39,230 nt of DNA from Lachnospiraceae bacterium (GTDB taxonomy: Bacteria; Bacillota; Clostridia; Lachnospirales; Lachnospiraceae): positions 1-39,230 of the forward strand of contig VSOC01000025.1 of assembly GCA_009774615.1 (NCBI GenBank). Direction: 5' to 3'. A program made the translations under genes and the position numbers. Under the pieces are notes generated by a model. That model did no database searches and was not told the DNA's origin. It saw only the letters and a program-made list of their open reading frames with translations. This document shows, in pieces, positions 7,831-15,726 of this stretch; the first letter of the stretch is position 1; each line of letters starts with the position of its first letter.

Positions 7831-8259
7831 TTACTCTCCGCTAAATCCACCTTCAAATTTCAGATTTACCATCTTATCTTTTTTCTGCTTAATTAAGAGT
7901 TTAAACGTTCCTGCTCCGGATTCATCGGTAAAGTCTTCTTCATAGTCTACGACAAACGCGTTGGGAATCGTAATCTGACGTACAATCTGCGACGCATTGA
8001 CTACATCAATCTGCACTTTCCGATAGCAATCGGAATTTTCTGCCGGAACCAAAGACCACTTGGCAATCTTGCTGGTGTCATCTGCTGCCTCGCCGTCTAC
8101 TGCAGCAAGTATTTTTCCGGTAATCAATACGGTTGAACCAAGATCCGTCGATCTTGCATTTGAATCATGCGGTATATCTGCTCCAAACTGTACATTAACA
8201 ATACTGGTTTCCCGCAGATTAATCGATTCACTGCCTTCGATTTTTAAACGTAATCCCAT
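7831..8259 (-). CDS. Tube (Hcp)-like small protein, copy 2
   Basis: 142 aa, same length as the adjacent paralogue and alignable without gaps. Shared blocks include HDSNARSTD, GSTVLITGKI, LVPAENSDCYRKV, PNAFVVDYEED and KQKKDKM. No signal sequence. GAGGAGG lies a few bases before the ATG, so strong translation is expected. It lies directly downstream of the sheath-like gene with a 31-bp gap. The two copies differ most in the N-terminal strand, the segment after AAVDG and the C-terminal tail, which suggests distinct contacts rather than simple redundancy. Function inferred only. Confidence 0.6.
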   Translation of the reverse strand: MGLRLKIEGSESINLRETSIVNVQFGADIPHDSNARSTDLGSTVLITGKILAAVDGEAADDTSKIAKWSLVPAENSDCYRKVQIDVVNASQIVRQITIPNAFVVDYEEDFTDESGAGTFKLLIKQKKDKMVNLKFEGGFSGE

Positions 8260-8290
8260 TCCTTTTTCCTCCTCTGATAGTTAACTATGA

Positions 8291-10459
8291 TTATTTATCT
8301 CCAGCTTTTCGTGTAAGCTGAACTTTCAGATTTCTCGTTGTATTGGCAAACGTTACCTGGACATTACAGATCCCATATTTTTCATCAATGCTGTAATCCA
8401 ATTCATCTCCATCCTGTAAAATCGAATTAATGTGCTGACGATCAGCATCCCAACGGCTCTTTTGACTGCTTGGATTGCTGCTGAAGAATTTTAATATTTT
8501 ATCCTGCTTAAAGTCGCTGCTGTAAAAACGCAGCATGCGTTCAATATACGTAACAACTAGCGTTTTATAAATCGGCTCAAACTCCGTTCCGTTGCTCAAC
8601 AAGTTGCGCGCTTTATAAACAGTAATATTTTTAATTTCTTTTCCTTTGTATTGTGCGTTATCCGAACTGAAGACAAAGCCAAAACCGGTATGATTAATTG
8701 CATTTTTAATGGCATTGGTAAAACCGGAAATCTCCTTGGTCATACTGGTTGCTGCCAAAAGCGCATTATCATCGGCTTCCACATCAAACCGCACACCAGG
8801 ATATTCAGAACTGGTATTGTTAAACCGTTCTTTCAGGTATTCTGGACACTGCCATGCTGCCACGATTCCTGCGGCCTCATACGCTGCGCCCACATAAATT
8901 CCCTCCAGCCACATCTTCATGACATCTTCTTTTTCATTGGAAAGCGCCACATTTCCATGTTCGTCCATAACCATCCGCTTATCCAGAATCAGGCCTGACT
9001 TATCCTTGGGAATAATCGTTGCATTTGGAATACACGGAACAACAAACTCGCTGTATTCTTTTTTCATCAACGGCGCACATTTTTCTTTAAATATTCCCAC
9101 GCCTTCCGTTGCAATATAATTAAACGTCGTTTCTTCTCCCGTTCGGAAACTGAAAAATGTGGTAATCCGGTAAGGCTGAATGGCATTCATCAGGATGGAT
9201 AAGTTTTCTATGGAGTTTGCTCCTGGCTTTTCCTGCCTCTGATTTCCGGCAAAACGGATTCTCTGCAGCTTTCCGCCTCCGCTTTGGTTCAGTTCCACAT
9301 CTGGCACGATAGCAAACCATATGGTGTTTTCAAATTCATTTTTATCATTTGTTGTATTTAAATAGGTCAAAAGTCTTGGAAGATTGCTTGCCTTTACCAT
9401 CATTTCCAGAGAAATATTGGAAATCAAAAGCTGCGGCTGCATCCCTTTTTCTTTTACCTGATACTGGTCAAAGAATATCTTTACGCCCAGTAATTTTTCA
9501 ATCAACGGTTTTACGGCTTTTACAAAATCGTCTTTACTCTTTTTATAAAATTCCAGATACTGATTGTAGTTGCGGACTTCGGCTTCCCGATCAACAACAC
9601 TTTCCATCGTCGAACTTAACGGACAAAATGTCCGTACAACTAAATCACGTACATAATCGGAAGGTGTATCGTTTAAGGCATCATAGTCTTCCCTAAACGC
9701 TTCGATCAAACCAGTATTTACCTTATCATCGACAATGGCAAGCTGAGTATTTTCTTCCTGTTTCATTTCCAGGATTTTCAATTCCCCGTCTTCTCCCATA
9801 CTTAAAAGACCGGCTTTAAAATCCCTGCCCCTTTGCTTGGTTTCTCCATCGCCTAAAAGCAGACGGGTTTTCGCATCTTCAATGGCAAGGGGAAGCATTG
9901 CAAGGACGTTGTTATAATTCTGACTGGCCTGTTCAAACTGGTCGTTCAGTTTATCGCCTAAATCCAGTTTTTTCGGATCTTCATCATCCATCTGTGCGTA
10001 TTTCTCATACGTATATTGAATTTCCCGGCGTACCTGACGGATATCTTCCATGATTTTCTTTGGTGAAATCATGTCCATAATATTGCTGAAGGTAAAATCT
10101 ACATTCGCCACGCCCTGGGCGCCTTTAGCATCCAGCAGGGTAATCAGCATATTGACCAAATCGTTACTCTCATTTAATGGAATTTCGGTAATGCAGTTAT
10201 CGGGAATATTTTCCGGCCGGACAAGACTGTACTGGATATCTCCTGCTGCCGCATCACACCAGGAATAGACAACCGGCGCATATTTTTCAAGAAATTCTTC
10301 AAAACTGGACACCACCAGTTCTTCATTAATTTCTTTCATTTTATCATCGTCCAGACTGCTTTTTCCCCGCACATCGCCAATCAGCGTAAGCAAGTTATTC
10401 CTTTCTGGATTAATCTCTGCAAACAGCAGCGTCCGGTTTGTCTGCGTGATTGTTTCCAT
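8291..10459 (-). CDS. Large cytoplasmic protein, possibly contractile-sheath-like
   Basis: 722 aa with no signal peptide or membrane helix and a GGAGG ribosome site. I cannot assign a family with certainty. An N-terminal alpha/beta region is followed by a helical segment (about residues 125-200, MEDIRQVRREIQYTYEKYA...), a central mixed region, and a C-terminal part containing EGIYVGAAYEAAGIVAAW..PEYL, then KTLVVTYIERMLRFYSSDF and a beta-rich end. The last two segments recall the AG..A/APxN and C-terminal helix-strand parts of phage and TssC sheaths, but the match is weak. Its place beside two tube-like genes supports a structural partner role. An alternative is a cytosolic scaffold unrelated to tails. 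Confidence 0.5.
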   Translation of the reverse strand: METITQTNRTLLFAEINPERNNLLTLIGDVRGKSSLDDDKMKEINEELVVSSFEEFLEKYAPVVYSWCDAAAGDIQYSLVRPENIPDNCITEIPLNESNDLVNMLITLLDAKGAQGVANVDFTFSNIMDMISPKKIMEDIRQVRREIQYTYEKYAQMDDEDPKKLDLGDKLNDQFEQASQNYNNVLAMLPLAIEDAKTRLLLGDGETKQRGRDFKAGLLSMGEDGELKILEMKQEENTQLAIVDDKVNTGLIEAFREDYDALNDTPSDYVRDLVVRTFCPLSSTMESVVDREAEVRNYNQYLEFYKKSKDDFVKAVKPLIEKLLGVKIFFDQYQVKEKGMQPQLLISNISLEMMVKASNLPRLLTYLNTTNDKNEFENTIWFAIVPDVELNQSGGGKLQRIRFAGNQRQEKPGANSIENLSILMNAIQPYRITTFFSFRTGEETTFNYIATEGVGIFKEKCAPLMKKEYSEFVVPCIPNATIIPKDKSGLILDKRMVMDEHGNVALSNEKEDVMKMWLEGIYVGAAYEAAGIVAAWQCPEYLKERFNNTSSEYPGVRFDVEADDNALLAATSMTKEISGFTNAIKNAINHTGFGFVFSSDNAQYKGKEIKNITVYKARNLLSNGTEFEPIYKTLVVTYIERMLRFYSSDFKQDKILKFFSSNPSSQKSRWDADRQHINSILQDGDELDYSIDEKYGICNVQVTFANTTRNLKVQLTRKAGDK

Positions 10460-10497
10460 AGACCTCTATTCCTCCTTGTTTTCTTTATATGCTCTCT

Positions 10498-12564
10498 TTA
10501 TTGAATCACCGCAATGTAATGAATCTCCAAATCGTACCGCTTGTTAGGTGATGTAATATAGATCACATCGCCGAAACTTACGCTGTATTGGATTTCTCTA
10601 CATACGATAGAATTCCCAATCATTACTGAACTTTTTGAAGTGTGATACAGCACCATTTTTCTCTCTTCATCAGCAACCAGATACATCGCATCCAGTTCCA
10701 GTGCTTCGATTGCTTCTGGATATTCATGAAACAAAACATCAAGTGAAAGCTTATTATCCGCAAATTGGTACATCGAAAAAGATAATGGACGAATTTCTTC
10801 TGTTTCTGGTTGTAGAGTAAAATAGGCATCCAGTTTTCCGCAGAATTGATTTTTTCTGGTATCTGCGACAAGCTGCTTTAACTGCGGTTTAGGTTTAGGT
10901 TTATGTGTTAATTTCCAAACTATAGCAATACACAAAATAACCGCCAAAACCGCAACCCACCAATAAGCTTTCCATAACGGAATAACTTCCGCTTCATAGG
11001 TACAGGTGTAAACAGCCTCGCCATCGGTTATATCCAATTCGACTATCCCTGTTCCTGCCTCCACCGGTTTTACCCGAAGCACTTCGTCCGTTATTTCTGC
11101 CTGCAAAGCTTTTGTTCCTGTATCTTTTAAGGTATATACTAGGTTATCCCCATCTGGGTCAGAAAAATAATCATTCAGTTGAATTTGAGTTTCCTTTGAT
11201 AAAACCGTACACTTGTCTATTTTGGGCAATTCTCCCTCTGGCACACGATTTTTCACCGTAACTTGAATCGGTGCTAATTCTATGCTTCCCATAGGATCTT
11301 CCAAATGTCCATATAAAAGCCAAGTTCCTGATTGTTTCAACGTTTCATTTCCCTGAATATGACCATGAATAATCTTTGTATTTAATATTTGTATATTGCC
11401 ATTATCTAATGGTTTATTTTTTGTATTTTCCTCTTCTTCGGTATTTCCTATATCTTCTGTATTATTCATCCAAAAACGGCAGGTAAAGTTTTGGTAAAAC
11501 GCCTCATCTTCTACCATATTTCCTGCTTTATCTCGAAAGTATAATTCACAATGCAGTTCTTCATTTTTATTCATTGAAGTATTCACCGAAAAAACCGGCG
11601 ACAATGCACGATAGCTAACCAAATATATCTGTAATTCCTGATTTTTTTCCGTTTCCAGTTGAACCGTTAATTCCGTTATGTCATCATCAATCTCTGTAAT
11701 CTTTCCCACCACATAGTTTTTATGATTAATAGTTTCAATTTCCTTATCATGGTAGAGAATATGAACATCCCCAATATTCTGCGGGGAGATTAAAAGAATA
11801 TCCAGTTCATCCAGATATTTTTCTTCTAATCCAACACGAATATTCTGCTTCCCAGGTGCGTATACGCTGTCTGTAACTTCCCGGATTGAATAGTCCATAT
11901 TGGTATTAAATATTCCATATAATATTTCAATCAGCTTTTCTGGGGTTTCTGCTGTATACATCTGCGCCGACGTAGTTTCAGAAATGACTTCCAACGCATT
12001 TTTATTTCCATCATACGCGCCAAATGCGATTGTATATATCTGTATTCCATCAACTGCACATTGTTTGGCTGTTTCCTCGATATCCCTTTGTGAATCTTCC
12101 CATTTACGTCCTGTATTTGAACCATGCAAATCAGATTCCCCATCGGAAATCAATACAATAACCCGTTTTCTTTTTTCCGTATTGTTTATCAACTCACAGC
12201 CATACGATAATCCCAGTCCAATATCTGTATTTCCTGAGTATGTTTCTTTATCAATCAATTCTTTAATGACTGCACGTTCTTCCGACGTACGAATAGCCAA
12301 TGGAGAGGTAGAGGAAAGAATCCTGTCATTATAAGCAACAAATCCCACCCGTATATCTGTACTATGGACGGTATCGACAAATGCTTTTACCATTCCTCTT
12401 GCCATATCCATGGAATCATTGGACTTCATCGAACCGCTGTAGTCCATAACAAACATAACGTCCAATCCGCTTTTTTCACTGGTAAATTCTTCTGCGCAGA
12501 CAACAAAAGGGGAAAAAAGATTCAAAAACAAACATAATATAATCAGTAGCATATGTTTATTCAA
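10498..12564 (-). CDS. Membrane von Willebrand factor A protein with cytoplasmic FHA-like domain
   Basis: 688 aa. An N-terminal signal (MNKHMLLIILCLFLNLFSPF..CAEE) is followed by a vWA domain with a full MIDAS: DYSGSMKS (DxSxS), SGNTDIGLGL (Thr) and LISDGESD (Asp), so metal-dependent ligand binding is expected outside the cell. A beta-rich stretch with NDYFSDPDGDNLVYTL resembles cadherin-like repeats. One membrane helix (AYWWVAVLAVILCIAIVW, about residue 535) precedes a ~130-residue cytoplasmic domain with a GDVIYI ... YDLEIHYI end that looks FHA-like. The chosen TTG start has AAGGGGG eight bases before it and gives a charged signal-peptide start; an ATG at 12552 is the alternative. It starts 32 bp after agrD and probably shares its transcript. 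Confidence 0.8.
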   Translation of the reverse strand: MNKHMLLIILCLFLNLFSPFVVCAEEFTSEKSGLDVMFVMDYSGSMKSNDSMDMARGMVKAFVDTVHSTDIRVGFVAYNDRILSSTSPLAIRTSEERAVIKELIDKETYSGNTDIGLGLSYGCELINNTEKRKRVIVLISDGESDLHGSNTGRKWEDSQRDIEETAKQCAVDGIQIYTIAFGAYDGNKNALEVISETTSAQMYTAETPEKLIEILYGIFNTNMDYSIREVTDSVYAPGKQNIRVGLEEKYLDELDILLISPQNIGDVHILYHDKEIETINHKNYVVGKITEIDDDITELTVQLETEKNQELQIYLVSYRALSPVFSVNTSMNKNEELHCELYFRDKAGNMVEDEAFYQNFTCRFWMNNTEDIGNTEEEENTKNKPLDNGNIQILNTKIIHGHIQGNETLKQSGTWLLYGHLEDPMGSIELAPIQVTVKNRVPEGELPKIDKCTVLSKETQIQLNDYFSDPDGDNLVYTLKDTGTKALQAEITDEVLRVKPVEAGTGIVELDITDGEAVYTCTYEAEVIPLWKAYWWVAVLAVILCIAIVWKLTHKPKPKPQLKQLVADTRKNQFCGKLDAYFTLQPETEEIRPLSFSMYQFADNKLSLDVLFHEYPEAIEALELDAMYLVADEERKMVLYHTSKSSVMIGNSIVCREIQYSVSFGDVIYITSPNKRYDLEIHYIAVIQ

Positions 12565-12596
12565 TCTTCCTTCCCCCTTGCTGCTTTACTTAACTC

Positions 12597-12716
12597 TTAC
12601 TGTCTTTTTTCCGGCTTTTTCGGCTGATGCATTCCAAATTCAGATGCTCTTCCATCTGCTCTTTTTGCAGCGTTTCCAGCTACTTTTGCCAGTAATTCAA
12701 GCATTTCCTTTTTCAT
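12597..12716 (-). CDS. agrD: AgrD-like autoinducing peptide precursor (serine ring)
   Basis: 39 aa. The amphipathic leader MKKEMLELLAKVAGNAAKRA is followed by a core ending in ASEFGMHQPKKPEKRQ. The charged tail after an aromatic/hydrophobic core, with HQPxxP, is typical of Clostridia AgrD; in C. perfringens the ring CLWFT sits directly before HQPEEP. By the same alignment the ring here would be S-E-F-G-M, closed by Ser25 instead of Cys, that is a lactone. The ATG overlaps the agrB stop (ATGA), and GGAGG lies just upstream. Product: secreted cyclic signal made by AgrB and sensed by the AgrC-like kinase. The precursor call is strong; the exact ring is inferred. Confidence 0.88.
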   Translation of the reverse strand: MKKEMLELLAKVAGNAAKRADGRASEFGMHQPKKPEKRQ

Positions 12717-13291
12717 GTTCTTCCTCCTTCTTTACAAAACATTAAAATTGATATTGCTATGAATGTACTTATAAGAGTGGCGATCAGTTTCCTCTGATCT
12801 GCCATCCATAAGATAATTCCTACGGATGTCCAAAAACAGTAGACTTGAATACTCCTTTTTCTAAAAATCCTTCTTTCTTCTGATGTAATTGGCCGATTTT
12901 CGTTTTCAATCGGCGCTTTTTTCCAGATGCACCCTCCTAATCCTGCTGTCACTGCCCAAAACATTATCCATAATCCTTTTTGTATCCATACAAACCAGGT
13001 AGAAATTCCCAAACATATTGCACTGGTCAAGGCAAAAGAAAGAAAACATTTTATATAGCTATCTGCATGGTATCCTCCACAAAAATATCGCAGGCTGACA
13101 AACACCATATAGAACAAAATAGCCTCTTTTATCGAATGTAAACAAAGACCAATAAAAATAATAATCAATGCATTAATAAAATTAGCTATCGTAATCTCAA
13201 ATCCATATTCATATGTCCTTCTATCCTCTTCCAAAATAATTTGCTCTCTTACTAATAATAAGGCCAAATAAGAAGAAATAGTATAAATCAT
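12713..13291 (-). CDS. agrB: AgrB-like peptide-processing membrane protease
   Basis: 192 aa from the ATG at 13291, which has AGGGG eight bases upstream; the frame extends to a TTG that lies at the promoter -10 and is not used. The motif RYFCGGYHADSYIKCF holds the catalytic His and Cys seven residues apart, as in S. aureus AgrB (His77/Cys84). Several membrane helices follow. AgrB cleaves the AgrD tail and forms the cyclic peptide at the membrane. Its stop overlaps the agrD start by ATGA, so the pair is coupled. Confidence 0.93.
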   Translation of the reverse strand: MIYTISSYLALLLVREQIILEEDRRTYEYGFEITIANFINALIIIFIGLCLHSIKEAILFYMVFVSLRYFCGGYHADSYIKCFLSFALTSAICLGISTWFVWIQKGLWIMFWAVTAGLGGCIWKKAPIENENRPITSEERRIFRKRSIQVYCFWTSVGIILWMADQRKLIATLISTFIAISILMFCKEGGRT

Positions 13292-13314
13292 ACAAATATC
13301 CCCTTTTTTCGACA

Positions 13315-13342
13315 ATTATACTCGAAAATTAATTTCGGTCAA
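13315..13342 (-). promoter_or_regulatory. Promoter of agrBD and probably of the downstream cluster
   Basis: Minus-strand -35 TTGACC (13337-13342), a 16-bp spacer and a perfect -10 TATAAT (13315-13320). Transcription would begin a few bases later, giving a very short leader with AGGGG before the agrB ATG. It faces left, and no strong terminator is seen until at least the hairpin at 7266-7293. Confidence 0.75.
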
Positions 13343-13351
13343 TCTTCTTGA

Positions 13352-13381
13352 CATAATCGGTATTTATTCAGCATAAACGGT
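13352..13381 (-). promoter_or_regulatory. Paired direct repeats, likely AgrA-type (LytTR) operator
   Basis: On the minus strand ACCGTTTATG (13372-13381) and ACCGATTATG (13352-13361) are direct repeats with starts 20 bp apart, about two helical turns. They end nine bases before the -35 box. LytTR regulators such as AgrA bind paired ~9-bp direct repeats spaced about 21-22 bp in this position, so the AgrA-like regulator encoded nearby is the likely ligand. Confidence 0.6.
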
Positions 13382-13440
13382 GATTCGTTTTTTAAACAAA
13401 ATTGTTTGTATTTTACCAAATTCCGTTGTATTTTCTTATC

Positions 13441-13475
13441 AAAAAAGACCATTATATCCTTAAAATATAATGATC
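13441..13475 (-). terminator. Intrinsic terminator after the agrC-like gene
   Basis: An 11-bp stem (GATCATTATAT / ATATAATGGTC with one G-T pair) and 7-base loop are followed in the leftward direction by TTTTTT. It lies 20 bp past the agrC-like stop codon and separates the RHH-agrA-agrC transcript from agrBD. Confidence 0.8.
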
Positions 13476-13494
13476 TCTTATTTCAAATATAGTC

Positions 13495-14814
13495 TTAAAT
13501 TATCTTTAAAAGTAATGTTTGTACAAATCGGCTGCTTTCTTCATGGCAAATATATTCTCCATGGTAGCGTTCCACGATTTCTCTGATGCTTACCATACCA
13601 AATCCATGGTTTTCTTTTTCCTTTTTATGGGTTATCAGGCAGGGGTTTTTTTCAAGAACAGATTCTTTAATTGTATTTTCAACCTCAATTTCGAGATTTT
13701 CTTTCTCCCGTCGTATTACAATTTCCAGTTCTTTTTCTTGCTCACATTCCAAACAAGCTTCAATACCATTGCTCAGTAAATTATTAATCAAATTTCCCAT
13801 ATCCAGACTATCCATTTCTTTTGTTCTTCCCAAAACCACATAATGGAATTTGATGTTTTTTTCCTGACAATCCTGTGCGGCTTTTAACAGCGCTGCATTA
13901 AGCCCTTCATTTCCCGTATCTTTTGGTATTTCAGGATAATTTAACCACTCAGCTCCTAATTTCTGCATATTCTTCTCCGCTGCGTGATAATCCCCTTTTT
14001 TCATCAACCGATATACTACATCTAATTGGATATGCATATCATGACGCATTCTGTTTGCATTTCTTCCGATTCTGTATAAATCATGGATTTGTTCTTCCTG
14101 CAGCTCCCGACGCTCTTTTTGATATTCTAATTTTAGTTTCTCCATCCTGTAATTTCCGAGAAGACGATAAAATCCGCCCAACAACATAACTAAACTAAAA
14201 ATCCCGCCTAAAATCCATAGTGAAAGATAATACCGCTCTTTTTGCGATAACATTCCTTCTTCCAGATGAAACATACTTAAAGTCAGGAAGAAAATCACCA
14301 AAAAAATGCCTGCCATCATCCAATCTTCTAATAAAAATATTGCCTGTTGTTTTCGTTTGTAAATGGCCTGTGAAATTCTTCCTAATGAAAATTTTAAGGC
14401 ACCGGCTGCTAATGCAGAATAGCTGCGCCATGCCCCTTCAGCCTGTAAAAGTACCCCCAACTCGTTATTCGTTATCATTCCAAGCACGGCAAACATCACA
14501 TACGCACTGATAACCGCAATTAATACCCATATCAAGCTGAGAAGAAAAAAATCTACTTTTTTTCCTTCCAGTGCAACCAGACAGTAAAGATACAAAATAA
14601 TCCCATAGCTTATTCCAAGAAAACCTTCAAAATGGGTAAAATGATTTAATAATGTTACGGTCATAAAATATACGGCACATCCCCCCAAAAACAGTACAAT
14701 ACCTCGAAAATCTTTATATTTCTTTTCAAATCCGTGACTTATGTACTCCAATGCAATTACCGCTGATAATGCATTAATCATATAACCTGCTATTTTAATA
14801 CACCCTCCTCCCAT
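13495..14814 (-). CDS. agrC: AgrC-like sensor histidine kinase
   Basis: 439 aa. About six N-terminal membrane helices (residues ~10-220) form the peptide-sensing region. The kinase part has the phospho-acceptor site RMRHDMHIQLD, the N box NLINNLLSNGIEACLE and the G box ENHGFGMVSIREIVERYHGEY, the HPK10/GHKL arrangement of AgrC. It should phosphorylate the AgrA-like regulator when the cyclic peptide binds. The start overlaps the agrA end by 20 bases. Its own ribosome site is unclear: AGGAGG lies inside the first codons, so an ATT codon at 14799 is a possible alternative start. Confidence 0.9.
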   Translation of the reverse strand: MGGGCIKIAGYMINALSAVIALEYISHGFEKKYKDFRGIVLFLGGCAVYFMTVTLLNHFTHFEGFLGISYGIILYLYCLVALEGKKVDFFLLSLIWVLIAVISAYVMFAVLGMITNNELGVLLQAEGAWRSYSALAAGALKFSLGRISQAIYKRKQQAIFLLEDWMMAGIFLVIFFLTLSMFHLEEGMLSQKERYYLSLWILGGIFSLVMLLGGFYRLLGNYRMEKLKLEYQKERRELQEEQIHDLYRIGRNANRMRHDMHIQLDVVYRLMKKGDYHAAEKNMQKLGAEWLNYPEIPKDTGNEGLNAALLKAAQDCQEKNIKFHYVVLGRTKEMDSLDMGNLINNLLSNGIEACLECEQEKELEIVIRREKENLEIEVENTIKESVLEKNPCLITHKKEKENHGFGMVSIREIVERYHGEYICHEESSRFVQTLLLKII

Positions 14815-15529
14815 ATTGATGAGATTCCAACAACTGAATAATCTGCTTTCTTCTGTTTTTTCCTATATCTAATTCCGTTCCTTCGGTTAATCGGACATAT
14901 CTGGCTCCAACTTCTTTCACATACCTTGCATTGACCAAATAATTTTTATGTATACGAACAAATCCTAATGGAGAAAACTTTTTTTCCATGATTTTTAATG
15001 AGCCGTATATTTGATATTGTTCCTGCCCAATCATCTTCATCATCAAATTATGCCCGCTGCCTTCGATAAATAAAACATCCCCCATTTGCACCCAACGCTG
15101 TTCCATTCCCTCTTTTGCCCTGTAACGAATTAATACTTTTCTTACTGTCTGAACATACTTTTTTACTGCTTTTAACAGATCTCGTTCTAATGAACTTTTT
15201 CTCACAAACCACATAGGAATATACTCAAACGAATCAAATACCATATTTTCATGATTGGAAACAAAAATAATTGCAATTTCTGAATTCAATACATGCAGTC
15301 GTTCCGCCAGTTCAAAACCATTTTCTCCTGGCATTTCCAAATCCAAAAATAACAGATGAAATTTTATCTGTTTACTTTCTTCATACAGTTTCTCACTGCT
15401 TTGATACCCCTTCACCGTCACATGCTCTTCTTCCAGAATTTTCATACACTTACAAAGTGCCTGACGAATCTGTTCTAAGTCGTTTAGATCATCATCACAA
15501 ATTCCGATTACAAGATTCTCTGTGTTCAT
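14795..15529 (-). CDS. agrA: AgrA-like LytTR response regulator
   Basis: 244 aa. Receiver domain (about 1-125) with acidic pocket CDDDLND and phospho-acceptor FLDLEMPGENGFELA, then a LytTR DNA-binding domain (about 138-240) with FIEGSGHNLMMK, FVRIHKNYLVNARYV and the conserved C-terminal strand-helix. AAAGGA precedes the ATG. The gene follows the RHH gene by 5 bp and overlaps the kinase gene. The direct repeats before agrBD are its likely target, giving positive feedback on peptide production. Confidence 0.93.
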   Translation of the reverse strand: MNTENLVIGICDDDLNDLEQIRQALCKCMKILEEEHVTVKGYQSSEKLYEESKQIKFHLLFLDLEMPGENGFELAERLHVLNSEIAIIFVSNHENMVFDSFEYIPMWFVRKSSLERDLLKAVKKYVQTVRKVLIRYRAKEGMEQRWVQMGDVLFIEGSGHNLMMKMIGQEQYQIYGSLKIMEKKFSPLGFVRIHKNYLVNARYVKEVGARYVRLTEGTELDIGKNRRKQIIQLLESHQYGRRVY

Positions 15530-15534
15530 TCGGT

Positions 15535-15726
15535 TTATTCCTTTTCTTCTGACAAGTTTGTTTTATTATACTGTTCCATAGCATTTTTGCAGCATAATAA
15601 TACTACCTGATTGAAAGATAGCTCTTCATCTTCGCTTACTTTTAATAGCCAGTCGTATAAAATCGGCGTAAAACGGATTGTCCTGGGTATATTGGGTTTT
15701 AATAGCGTCTTGTCAATAACAAACAT
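15535..15726 (-). CDS. Small ribbon-helix-helix-like protein
   Basis: 63 aa from the ATG at 15726, which has AGGGAGG just upstream; an ATG 24 bases earlier has no such site. The pattern IPRTIRFTPILYDWLLKVSE...SFNQVVLLCCKNAME fits a ribbon-helix-helix (Arc/CopG) fold: one strand, then two helices. It is the first gene of the agrA-agrC transcript, so it may regulate this promoter or another on the element. Family assignment is by pattern only. Confidence 0.6.
   Translation of the reverse strand: MFVIDKTLLKPNIPRTIRFTPILYDWLLKVSEDEELSFNQVVLLCCKNAMEQYNKTNLSEEKE

Noticed and set aside
11900..12334. 144-residue plus-strand frame
   Set aside because: Antisense to the vWA domain, whose MIDAS motifs prove the other strand is coding.
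154..12564. Calling the left cluster a complete type VI secretion system
   Set aside because: Only tube/sheath-like and regulatory parts are plausible; TssJLM, TssEFGK, VgrG and ClpV equivalents are not present in the window, and the sheath call itself is weak.
13292..13315. TTG start for AgrB at 13315
   Set aside because: The codon coincides with the promoter -10 box, so it would not be transcribed; the ATG at 13291 has a good site.
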